Shown one piece after another: positions 9,919-18,660 of a stretch of DNA of 64,000 nucleotides (its first letter is position 1; every line of letters begins with the position of its first letter). The notes under the pieces are model-generated. The model saw only the letters and a program-made list of their open reading frames with translations, was not told where the DNA came from and did not search any database. The DNA is taken from contig NZ_MPPL01000001.1 in assembly GCF_001911425.1 (NCBI RefSeq), positions 2,925,151 to 2,989,150 of the forward strand, written 5' to 3'. The translations under genes and the position numbers were made by a program. This stretch comes from Mucilaginibacter polytrichastri (lineage in GTDB: Bacteria; Bacteroidota; Bacteroidia; Sphingobacteriales; Sphingobacteriaceae).

Positions 9919-10410
9919 GTGCGCATTAATAATCTTTACCTCGCCTTAATACTAACCGTTTTTATAACCGGCACACTCGATGCTACAGCCACGCTGTTAT
10001 TGAATAGTAAAGTACCCGTAAGCCAGGTATTCTGCTTTATTGCCAGTGGAGTTTTTGGTAAAGCAGCGTTTACCTTATCGGGCAAAATGGTTGCCTATGG
10101 CATTATATTCCATTATATGATCAGTTACGTTTTTACCACTACCTGGTTTATCAGCTTCCCCCTATTTACCAGGCTGTTTAGAAATAAATTTGTGATTGGC
10201 ACGCTATACGGCCTCTTCACCTGGCTTATCATGAGCTTTATTGTGATTCCGCTTAGCCATACGCCTAAAGGAACCCACGGGATGACCTTGTATGGCGCAG
10301 GTATAGGCATGGCAACATTGGTGTTGTGTATTGGCTTGCCAACCGCTTTAATGGCTAGTGAGTATTATAAGAATGCCCGAAAAGTAAAAGTTGAAGTTGA
10401 AAAGAAATAA
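9919..10410 (+). CDS. Hypothetical integral-membrane protein
   Basis: About four hydrophobic helices; start is GTG or a downstream ATG, uncertain. Confidence 0.65.
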   Translation: MRINNLYLALILTVFITGTLDATATLLLNSKVPVSQVFCFIASGVFGKAAFTLSGKMVAYGIIFHYMISYVFTTTWFISFPLFTRLFRNKFVIGTLYGLFTWLIMSFIVIPLSHTPKGTHGMTLYGAGIGMATLVLCIGLPTALMASEYYKNARKVKVEVEKK

Positions 10411-10421
10411 ATTCTCTTTTG

Positions 10422-10518
10422 TTGTCATGAATAGCGATAGCGTGGCAATCTCTTAACTATACAGGGCGAATAAGCAATTGCTACGAGATTTCCACGTCGT
10501 ACTCCTCGCAATTGACAA
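10422..10518. repeat. ~97-bp imperfect inverted-repeat element with TTGTCA...TGACAA ends
   Basis: TTGTCATGAATAGCGATAGCGTGGCAATCTC versus reverse complement of GAGATTTCCACGTCGTACTCCTCGCAATTGACAA. Confidence 0.6.
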
Positions 10519-10598
10519 AAACAAAAAGAGCAGCTACCTCTCGGTACCTGCCCCTTCTCTTATCTTGTTTCTTGTCTCTTATTTCTTGGCTCTAACAA

Positions 10599-12059
10599 CT
10601 ACTGTCCTTGCGCCAAAGAGTAGCCAAGCTTATCTCCAAATTTCATCAGCATTTCAGTTGAGCATACTTTAACCACGTCTGATACTTCGGCAGCTAAGCC
10701 TAATACTTCGCGCTGGGTAAAAGTACCATCGGTTGCGCTTTCAAAGCGGATACGGTATTGGTTAACCAGTTCTGTAAAAATAGATCCGGTAGGCCAAACC
10801 TGTGTACCGCGGTTAGAGATCATTACCATTTTAAATGCATCACTCATCTTAGTTTTAGCCAAAGTAGCTAATTCTGCAGGCTGACCGGTATACTCTACAA
10901 ACAAATCGATACCTAAAATCTCTTCCTTAATATCAGGATCAGATACGGTCATCTTGTTTGTTGTAGGGCGAAAACGCGCTTCGGTTTTAGACTCGAAATT
11001 AGCCTGGGCAAATGCCCCGCCGTTGGCAGGCTCTTTACCTAAGTTAGCAATAATGGCTTCGGCAAATTCTGTGGTATTTGATGCCGGGGTTGCACGGTCA
11101 CCAAAATCTCCAGTGTGGATACCTTGTTCCAGTGTGTATAATAAAGCGTTTTCGATACTTGCAGCATTGGCAGTAAAGCCCATATAACGCAGCATAGAAA
11201 TACCTGATAATAACAAAGCAGTTGGGTTGGCTATGTTACGACCTGCAATATCTGGTGCGGTACCGTGTACGGCTTCAAAAATAGAAATGTTATCGCCAAT
11301 GTTTGCAGATGGTGCAAAACCCAAGCCGCCAACTAAGCCGGCGCAAAGGTCAGACACGATATCGCCTTGTAAGTTAGGCAACACAATTACCTCAAACAAT
11401 TGCGGGCGGCCAACCAGTTTCATACACAAATCATCCACGATGATATCGCTGGCCTCCAGGTCCGGATATTCTTTAGCTATTTCCTGGAAGGTTTCTAAAA
11501 ACAAACCATCCGTTAATTTCATAATGTTGGCTTTGTGTCCGCAGGCTACTTTTTTGTAACCCTTACGGCGCGCCATTTCAAAAGCATAACGGATTACCTG
11601 CGCCGAGCCTGCACGGGTAATAATACGGCGGCCCACGGCAACATCATTGGTCATCATGTGCTCAATACCTCCATAAGTATCTTCAATATTTTCGCGAACT
11701 ATGGTAAGATTAATCGGGATACCAGCTTTAGAAAAAACAGTTTCCACACCATTTAACGTACGGAAATCGCGTTGGTTGGCATAGGTATTCCACACTTTAC
11801 GTGCGGTAACATTAATACTTTTTACACCTTTACCCTTAGGGGTTTCCATGGGGCCTTTAAAAAGGATACCCAGATCTTCGATAGTTTCTTTAGCCTTAGC
11901 TGTCATCCCGGTTGAGTGCCCTGCGTCGAAATAAGATTTACCCATTTCAACAAAATCATATTCCAGTTGCACATCAGCTGCTTCAAATACTTTAATTACG
12001 GCATCCATTATTTCGGGACCTATACCGTCGCCCTTTGCTACTGCTATTTTAGTTTTCAT
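10599..12059 (-). CDS. icd: NADP-dependent isocitrate dehydrogenase, long form
   Basis: MKTKIAVAKGDGIGPEIM, REN(I)EDTYGGIEH, LQGDIVSDLCAGLVGGLGFAPSANIG, FEAVHGTAPDIAG. Confidence 0.9.
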   Translation of the reverse strand: MKTKIAVAKGDGIGPEIMDAVIKVFEAADVQLEYDFVEMGKSYFDAGHSTGMTAKAKETIEDLGILFKGPMETPKGKGVKSINVTARKVWNTYANQRDFRTLNGVETVFSKAGIPINLTIVRENIEDTYGGIEHMMTNDVAVGRRIITRAGSAQVIRYAFEMARRKGYKKVACGHKANIMKLTDGLFLETFQEIAKEYPDLEASDIIVDDLCMKLVGRPQLFEVIVLPNLQGDIVSDLCAGLVGGLGFAPSANIGDNISIFEAVHGTAPDIAGRNIANPTALLLSGISMLRYMGFTANAASIENALLYTLEQGIHTGDFGDRATPASNTTEFAEAIIANLGKEPANGGAFAQANFESKTEARFRPTTNKMTVSDPDIKEEILGIDLFVEYTGQPAELATLAKTKMSDAFKMVMISNRGTQVWPTGSIFTELVNQYRIRFESATDGTFTQREVLGLAAEVSDVVKVCSTEMLMKFGDKLGYSLAQGQ

Positions 12060-12182
12060 AGATAATCTCCTGCATGTAAAAAACGCTGCAAATATACGGC
12101 TAAACACACAATTTTGAGGCCAAAGCACTAGTTATAGCTGTTTTTATGACATCTATTCAATTATTTATACCTTGCACACCTT

Positions 12183-12587
12183 ATGACTGCTAAATACCTG
12201 CTTCAACTACTATTTAAGGCCCTTGCCTTCTCTTTTGCCCTATCTTTAATACTGGGGTCTATCTATTATATTGTTACATTTAAAACGGGCAATTACGTGC
12301 AGGCTATGCCCTCAATTGTGTCCGGTTCGCTACTGCTCAACACCATCCTTACCATGATGGCTTTTGCTACCATGCTTTTAATGCACAAAAGCATTTATGT
12401 GAACCTGTTTTTACGCCTGCTGGTATTTTTTGGCGGTACCGTTGCATTTATGGCTTATGTTTTTATCCACCAAATGAGCGAATCCAATAAAGTATTTTAT
12501 GCTTCCTGCGGTATTTCGTTTTTTGTGGTGCAGGTTATTTTATATTACAGGATGGTTAAGGCTTATCCGACAATGAAAATGGGATAA
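12183..12587 (+). CDS. Small hypothetical membrane protein
   Basis: Continuous ORF with four hydrophobic segments. Confidence 0.6.
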   Translation: MTAKYLLQLLFKALAFSFALSLILGSIYYIVTFKTGNYVQAMPSIVSGSLLLNTILTMMAFATMLLMHKSIYVNLFLRLLVFFGGTVAFMAYVFIHQMSESNKVFYASCGISFFVVQVILYYRMVKAYPTMKMG

Positions 12588-12673
12588 TTCATTCGAGTAA
12601 CGAATACTGCGAATAATGGATATTATATTCACTTAGGCTTTTTAAAAGATTTGCGGTAAACTTGCACTAGCAA

Positions 12674-13813
12674 ATGAAAGCATTTTACGGAGACCTCAAA
12701 TTAGGTATATTAGGCGGCGGGCAGTTAGGCCGCATGCTGATACAACAAGCTTTAAACTATAATGTTACGGTTAAAGTACTTGACCCTGACCGGGAAGCGC
12801 CATGCCGTAAACTGTGCGACGAATTTGTAGTTGGCTCACTGAGCGATTATGAAACCGTGTATAATTTTGGTAAAAAAGTTGATCTATTAACCATTGAAAT
12901 TGAGAAAGTAAATGTGGACGCACTGGAGCAACTGGAACGTGAAGGCGTGCAGGTTTACCCGCAACCGCGTGTGATCAGGCTGATACAGGATAAAGGCCTG
13001 CAAAAACAGTTCTTTCAAGAAAACAGTATCCCAACAGCCGAATTTCAGATCATTTCATCGCCGGAGGATTTTAATAAAACGCATATCCCTTTCCCTTATA
13101 TTCAAAAATTAAGACGCGACGGTTATGACGGCAAAGGGGTTTATAAAGTGGTTGATGAGCAATCATTAGCCAAAGCATTTACCGAACCCAGCCTTATTGA
13201 GCGCTGGATTGATTTTGAAAAGGAAATTGCCGTAATAGTTGCCCGCAACGAAAAAGGCGACATTAAAACCTTCCCGATGGTGGAGATGGAGTTTAATCCC
13301 GAAGCCAACCTGGTTGAGTTTTTAATAGCCCCATCTACCCTACCTTTCGAGGTGCATGAGCAGGCCGAGCAAATAGCAAAGAACATTGCAAGCCAACTTA
13401 AAATAGTGGGCCTGTTAGCGGTCGAAATGTTTTTAGATAAGCATGGCCGCATACTGGTTAACGAACTTGCCCCGCGCCCGCACAACAGCGGCCACCAAAC
13501 CATTGAGGGCAACATTGTATCGCAGTTTGAGCAGCATTTACGCGCCATATTTAACCAGCCATTGGGAGAAACTGATTGCCTGAACAATGCCATTATGATT
13601 AACCTGCTGGGCGAACCCGGCCACGAAGGCCCGGCAATATACCAGGGAATTGAAAAAGCACTGAAGTGCCCTGGCGTATACATTCACCTATATGGTAAGG
13701 CCTTAACTAAACCTTTCCGTAAAATGGGGCATATTACTATTGTAGATGCCGACCGCGATAAGGCGATTGAACGGGCACGCTACGTGCAGCAGATATTGAA
13801 GGTAGTTTCTTAG
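12674..13813 (+). CDS. purK: 5-(carboxyamino)imidazole ribonucleotide synthase
   Basis: LGILGGGQLGRMLIQQAL, YIQKLRRDGYDGKGV, NELAPRPHNSGHQTIEG. Confidence 0.95.
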   Translation: MKAFYGDLKLGILGGGQLGRMLIQQALNYNVTVKVLDPDREAPCRKLCDEFVVGSLSDYETVYNFGKKVDLLTIEIEKVNVDALEQLEREGVQVYPQPRVIRLIQDKGLQKQFFQENSIPTAEFQIISSPEDFNKTHIPFPYIQKLRRDGYDGKGVYKVVDEQSLAKAFTEPSLIERWIDFEKEIAVIVARNEKGDIKTFPMVEMEFNPEANLVEFLIAPSTLPFEVHEQAEQIAKNIASQLKIVGLLAVEMFLDKHGRILVNELAPRPHNSGHQTIEGNIVSQFEQHLRAIFNQPLGETDCLNNAIMINLLGEPGHEGPAIYQGIEKALKCPGVYIHLYGKALTKPFRKMGHITIVDADRDKAIERARYVQQILKVVS

Positions 13814-13843
13814 AAAAGAATCAGGAATCAAGATACCTTATAA

Positions 13844-14386
13844 TTGAATGAAATAAAGTTATATAAATCGCCATGGAAAGCAATAAGGTTGCTGTTACTT
13901 TGCCTGCCGTTTGTAGTTTTAGGGGTATTGGACTTGTCTTACCATAATTTCGAGTCAGATTGGGTATCGTGGTGCTGTATTTGTTTCTTTGGATTAGGCA
14001 TACCTTTTGGCATTTTTAATTTGTTCGACAAGCGGCCGCAGATCATTATTAACGAAACCGGTATTTTTGACCGGTCGGCCTATAAAGATTTCATCAACTG
14101 GGACATTATAGATCATGCTTATTGGAACACATCGTACAAACAAGCGTTTGTTTGCCTCATTATTAAAGATGAGTTTAAACATTTAATTGAAGGCAATGAA
14201 AAACTAAGGAAGCTATCCAAAGCGATGGGCTACGAAGAAATAAACATCGACCTTGGCCCCGTAAGCAATATCGACCATGAAAAATTAACCGGCTTAATTG
14301 TAAATTTGGCCAGTGCCAAACCTTCTGACAGGGGGCTATTAATAAATAAAACTTTACACCGATCACCAGATCAAAAACAGATATAA
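13844..14386 (+). CDS. Hypothetical membrane protein (STM3941-like layout)
   Basis: Two N-terminal TM segments then soluble domain; lies between purK and purE. Confidence 0.7.
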   Translation: MNEIKLYKSPWKAIRLLLLCLPFVVLGVLDLSYHNFESDWVSWCCICFFGLGIPFGIFNLFDKRPQIIINETGIFDRSAYKDFINWDIIDHAYWNTSYKQAFVCLIIKDEFKHLIEGNEKLRKLSKAMGYEEINIDLGPVSNIDHEKLTGLIVNLASAKPSDRGLLINKTLHRSPDQKQI

Positions 14387-14390
14387 ACCA

Positions 14391-14906
14391 ATGAGCGCTA
14401 AAATCGGAATCATCATGGGCAGCAAGTCCGACCTTCATATTATGCAGGATGCTGCTGATGTATTAAAAGAGCTGGGTGTTGATTACGAAATTACCGTAGT
14501 ATCAGCCCACCGCACACCAGACCGTATGTTTAGCTACGCCAAATCTGCGGCAGATCGTGGCCTGAAGGTAATTATTGCCGGTGCCGGCGGCGCAGCGCAT
14601 TTACCGGGCATGGTGGCTTCGTTAACCCACTTACCGGTTATCGGCGTACCTGTAAAATCCAGCAATTCTATCGATGGTTGGGATTCTGTATTATCAATTC
14701 TGCAAATGCCTAATGGTATCCCTGTGGCTACGGTAGCTTTAAACGCGGCTAAAAATGCGGGCATATTGGCGGCTCAAATCCTTTCTACCGCTGACGAATA
14801 CATCACTCAAAACCTCATTAAATACAAAGCAGACCTTGCCAGTAAAGTAGAAGAATCGGCCAGGGGCATGAAAGATGAGGGATACCCAAGCGAATATGAC
14901 GCTTAA
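14391..14906 (+). CDS. purE: 5-(carboxyamino)imidazole ribonucleotide mutase
   Basis: [48 protein letters not shown]. Confidence 0.96.
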   Translation: MSAKIGIIMGSKSDLHIMQDAADVLKELGVDYEITVVSAHRTPDRMFSYAKSAADRGLKVIIAGAGGAAHLPGMVASLTHLPVIGVPVKSSNSIDGWDSVLSILQMPNGIPVATVALNAAKNAGILAAQILSTADEYITQNLIKYKADLASKVEESARGMKDEGYPSEYDA

Positions 14907-14908
14907 TT

Positions 14909-15346
14909 ATGCAAACATCCAGTAACTACAAGTTTTTTATTTCCTCAGATAAATTATTTAGTTGGGACATCCCCGCAACTTGGTCTGAATATGAAGACGA
15001 TGAAGGTACATACGCCTTCTTCAATACAACATCATGGACAGGTAATCTTCGAATTACACCTATAATATTTAAGACAAACAATAGTGTCATTGATGTGATC
15101 TCAGAAGAAATTGCAGGAAACAATATTACAATAACAGTTCAGATTGGGGATTATAAATGTGCTTATTTCGAGAAAAACCTGATTCAGGGGAATGACGATC
15201 TTTTAATATATTATTGGATAACAGGGCTCAATAATTATTTATTTACTTGCTCTTTTGTTATTGATAAAGATCAAGAAAACTCTTTTGAGAACGAAAATGA
15301 GTTAATAGTCATTGAAAACATCATCAAAAGTATCAAAATTAACTAA
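14909..15346 (+). CDS. Hypothetical protein, DUF3805-like
   Basis: FFISSDKLFSWDIPATWSEYEDDEGTYAFFN resembles DUF3805-type sequences (recollection, not searched). Confidence 0.6.
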   Translation: MQTSSNYKFFISSDKLFSWDIPATWSEYEDDEGTYAFFNTTSWTGNLRITPIIFKTNNSVIDVISEEIAGNNITITVQIGDYKCAYFEKNLIQGNDDLLIYYWITGLNNYLFTCSFVIDKDQENSFENENELIVIENIIKSIKIN

Positions 15347-15503
15347 CTGCTATTGCATTATCCTCACTCCGAAGGGTAATTTGGAGAATGCCACCATAAC
15401 GATATTCAACAAGTAACATTATCGCTAAAAACTTGCCTGTAATTTGCTTAGTTAATACCTTGCTGCTTACTGCCTTTTACGGCAGTATATAAAAGCGTTA
15501 CAA

Positions 15504-17135
15504 ATGATTAAACTATATAAGCACTTACTAAGTGCAGCTCTCCTGCTATCGGCAACCGGCAGCTTTGCGCAACAGGTAAAATTAAGCACCGAAGTTGAGC
15601 AGGCCATGCAACAGGTTAGTCCGGATGATATTAAGGCGCACATTACTTATTTGGCCGATGATAAGCTGAAAGGCCGTGGCCCCGGTACAGAAGGCTACCA
15701 GATGGCTGTTGATTACGTGGTTGGCCAGCTTAAAGGCCTCGATGTTAAACCTGCCGGCGAAAATAATACCTGGCTGCAAACGGTAAGGTTACGCAAAGCA
15801 TTTATCGGCGATGCCAACCTAACCCTATCTGATGCCCCGGCCAATACCAACATAAGCAAAGGCAAAGATTACGTCATTTACCCCAATCCTTTATTACCAA
15901 AGGTAAGCATAAGTGCGCCGCTGGCATTTTTGGGTTACGGCATTAGCGAACCTAATTTAGGCTATGATGATTATGCCGGGCTAGATGTTAAAGGCAAAAT
16001 TGTGATCATTACCCGTGGCGCACCCGAGAAATTTTCGTCGTCAGTTTCGGCCCATGTGATGAATGCTTCGCAGATTTTGAAAGTGGCTGCACAGCATGGC
16101 GCAGTAGGTGTAATTATGGCTTCTGCAGATTCTGCTGCGCGTGTACCCAATATCAGTCGTGGCGTTTACAGTATTATGGATGATAAGGGTGCAGTTTCTG
16201 TATCGCGTACTTTTTATTCAAAGCAGATTAGTCTGTATGCTTCCATTAACTATGCCTTATTTAAGGCGCTATTACAACAAGCAGATAAAAACCTGCAAAC
16301 CGTATTGCCACAATTAAAGGCTGGTCAGCCATCGTCGGCCTTGTTAAAAGCAAGTGTTGGCGCTTCACTAAGCTCTACCTATCAGGACATTTTAAGCTAC
16401 AATGTGATCGGTAAAATAGAAGGATCAGACCCTAAATTAAAGAAAGAATATGTAGTGCACAGCGCCCACCTTGATCACCTGGGTATCGGCACACCGGTTC
16501 AGGGCGATTCTATTTATAACGGCGCACATGATAATGCATCTGGCGTAGCAAGTGTGATCAGCATTGCTAAGATCTATCATAACATCAAACTAAAACCAAA
16601 GCGTTCTATATTGGTGGTACTGGTTACCGGTGAAGAATTGGGCGACCTGGGATCTAACTACTTTGCCAAACACCCAACCGTGCCGGTTAAAAGCATGGTG
16701 GCCGACGTAAATACCGATATGCCCACTATCATTGCTCCGTTGCTGTCTATCACCGCTTTGGGGGCCGAACATTCTTCGCTGGAGAAAAATGTAGCACAGG
16801 CAGCAGCTTATTTAGGGTTGGATGTTGAACCCGACCCGGAGCCTAAACAGGCCCGCTTTACCCGCAGCGATCAATACAGTTTTGTGCTCGAAGGTATCCC
16901 CGCTTTGCATGTTAAATACGGTGCTAAAACAGCTGATGGCAAAAACAACCTGAATGATTTTGTAGCCACCTGGCGCGCCAAATATTACCATAAACCACAA
17001 GATGATATTAATGGTATCTTTGATTTTGAAGCGGGTAAAAAATATGCGCAGCTCAATTTCTTAATCGGCTACCTGGTAGCACAAGACCCGGCAAGGCCAA
17101 CCTGGAATACCGGCGATATATTTGCCACCAAATAA
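15504..17135 (+). CDS. Secreted M28-family metallopeptidase with PA domain
   Basis: Signal peptide; HSAHLDHLG, NGAHDNASGVAS, VTGEELGDLGS. Confidence 0.92.
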   Translation: MIKLYKHLLSAALLLSATGSFAQQVKLSTEVEQAMQQVSPDDIKAHITYLADDKLKGRGPGTEGYQMAVDYVVGQLKGLDVKPAGENNTWLQTVRLRKAFIGDANLTLSDAPANTNISKGKDYVIYPNPLLPKVSISAPLAFLGYGISEPNLGYDDYAGLDVKGKIVIITRGAPEKFSSSVSAHVMNASQILKVAAQHGAVGVIMASADSAARVPNISRGVYSIMDDKGAVSVSRTFYSKQISLYASINYALFKALLQQADKNLQTVLPQLKAGQPSSALLKASVGASLSSTYQDILSYNVIGKIEGSDPKLKKEYVVHSAHLDHLGIGTPVQGDSIYNGAHDNASGVASVISIAKIYHNIKLKPKRSILVVLVTGEELGDLGSNYFAKHPTVPVKSMVADVNTDMPTIIAPLLSITALGAEHSSLEKNVAQAAAYLGLDVEPDPEPKQARFTRSDQYSFVLEGIPALHVKYGAKTADGKNNLNDFVATWRAKYYHKPQDDINGIFDFEAGKKYAQLNFLIGYLVAQDPARPTWNTGDIFATK

Positions 17136-17196
17136 GTTTCAACCACAAGCAACTTCAAACGTTTTTATAACGTTAGAATAATAGATCTGTATTTTA

Positions 17197-18390
17197 ATGA
17201 TTACTCCGACTGAACTGGAAGTGCATTCCCTGCTAACAAACTTGCAATGCCCCGAATGTGGCACCATACATAATGCTGCCCTTGTAAATACAGTTTGCAT
17301 TAATGAGGCTTGCAAATCTACTTTGTTTGCACAGTACAATTTATCTACGGGTATTAGCAAAACCATTTTACAGGGCCGCCCGGCAACCATGTGGCGGTAC
17401 CAAGAGTTTTTACCTGTTATCGATCCAAAAAATATTATTACGCTGGGCGAAGGCTTCACCCCTATTATCCCTATTGAAAACCTGAAACAGTTTACCGGCG
17501 GTAACGAGGTATTATGGAAAGATGAATCTGGCAACCCAACAGGATCATTCAAAGCCAGGGGAATCAGCGCGGCAGTATCTAAGGCTAAAGAACTGGGTAT
17601 CGAAGCCATTGCCACGCCCACTGCTGGCAATGCAGGTGGCGCATTAGCGGCTTATGCCGCACGTGCAGGCATAAAGGCTGTAGTATATATGCCCAAACAA
17701 ACCCCACAGGTTTTTAAGGATGAATGCCGCCTGTACGGTGCCGAACTACTGGAAGTAGATGGCAACATCAGCGACTGCGGCAAACTGATCCACGAGCATG
17801 CTTTAATCAACAATTGGTTCCAGGTATCTACCCTGAAAGAGCCTTACCGTTTGGAAGGCAAAAAAACCATGGGCTACGAAATTGCCGAGCAGTTTAACTG
17901 GCAGGTGCCCGACGTTATCTTATACCCTACCGGCGGTGGTACGGGCCTAATTGGTATCTGGAAGGCATTTGACGAGCTGGAACAACTGGGCTGGATTGGC
18001 AGCAAACGCCCGCGTATGGTGGCCGTACAATCGCAAAGCTGCGATGGGATTGTTAATGCATTTAATGCCGGCATGCCGGTTTCTGAATTTGCCGACGGTG
18101 GCTTTACCATAGCCAACGGGCTGCGGGTGCCCAAGCCTTATGCCGATAAACAAATTTTAAACGTGCTGCGCGAAAGTAAAGGGACTGCCTTAACAATCAG
18201 TGACGGCGAAATGAGCCATGCCCTTAAAGAAATAGCCCGCCACGAAGGCATGTTGATAGCCCCGGAAGGCGCCGCCCTATGGCAAGCGTACAAAAAACTT
18301 AAAGCATCCAATTGGATACAACCCGGCGAACAAATACTACTCATCAATACAGGTAGCGGGTATAAGTACCTGGAGAATATTGAGGTTTAG
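17197..18390 (+). CDS. thrC: Threonine synthase
   Basis: CPECG zinc-like N-terminus, WKDESGNPTGSFKARG PLP lysine motif, TAGNAGGALAAYAARAG. Confidence 0.88.
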   Translation: MITPTELEVHSLLTNLQCPECGTIHNAALVNTVCINEACKSTLFAQYNLSTGISKTILQGRPATMWRYQEFLPVIDPKNIITLGEGFTPIIPIENLKQFTGGNEVLWKDESGNPTGSFKARGISAAVSKAKELGIEAIATPTAGNAGGALAAYAARAGIKAVVYMPKQTPQVFKDECRLYGAELLEVDGNISDCGKLIHEHALINNWFQVSTLKEPYRLEGKKTMGYEIAEQFNWQVPDVILYPTGGGTGLIGIWKAFDELEQLGWIGSKRPRMVAVQSQSCDGIVNAFNAGMPVSEFADGGFTIANGLRVPKPYADKQILNVLRESKGTALTISDGEMSHALKEIARHEGMLIAPEGAALWQAYKKLKASNWIQPGEQILLINTGSGYKYLENIEV

Positions 18391-18402
18391 GAATTTAGTT
18401 TT

Positions 18403-18479
18403 CGCCAGTTGTACCGAACTTGTTTCGGTATCTTACAGAACAGACAGCAGGCCAGGATAGCTTAAAAGTCATTCTGGCG
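18403..18479. repeat. Inverted-repeat element containing ACCGAACTTGTTTCGGT core
   Basis: CGCCAG...CTGGCG ends; core GTACCGAACTTGTTTCGGTATC related to repeats at 491, 34080 and 35769. Confidence 0.5.
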
Positions 18480-18556
18480 TATTCTCTAGCGATCTGAAAC
18501 ATCTACTCAGTTACTGCCTCAATCTGAGCAAATCATTTTCTCAAAGGTTAATTCAT

Positions 18557-18603
18557 TGTTACATAGATGTTACATCCAATGCAATGATTACAATATGTTA
18601 ACA
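18557..18603 (+). promoter_or_regulatory. Candidate Pho box: two pairs of 11-bp-period direct repeats
   Basis: TGTTACA-TAGA-TGTTACA (18557-18574), then ATGATTACAAT/ATGTTAACATT (18584-18605), upstream of the TonB receptor. Confidence 0.6.
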
Positions 18604-18660
18604 TTGGGTTGATGCTGCCATTATATTACAACTATTCCTTTGCGGTAAATTATCTAATAG

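Noticed and set aside
13141-13683. 180-aa minus-strand ORF inside purK
   Set aside because: Antisense of conserved PurK coding sequence; composition is typical of a shadow ORF.
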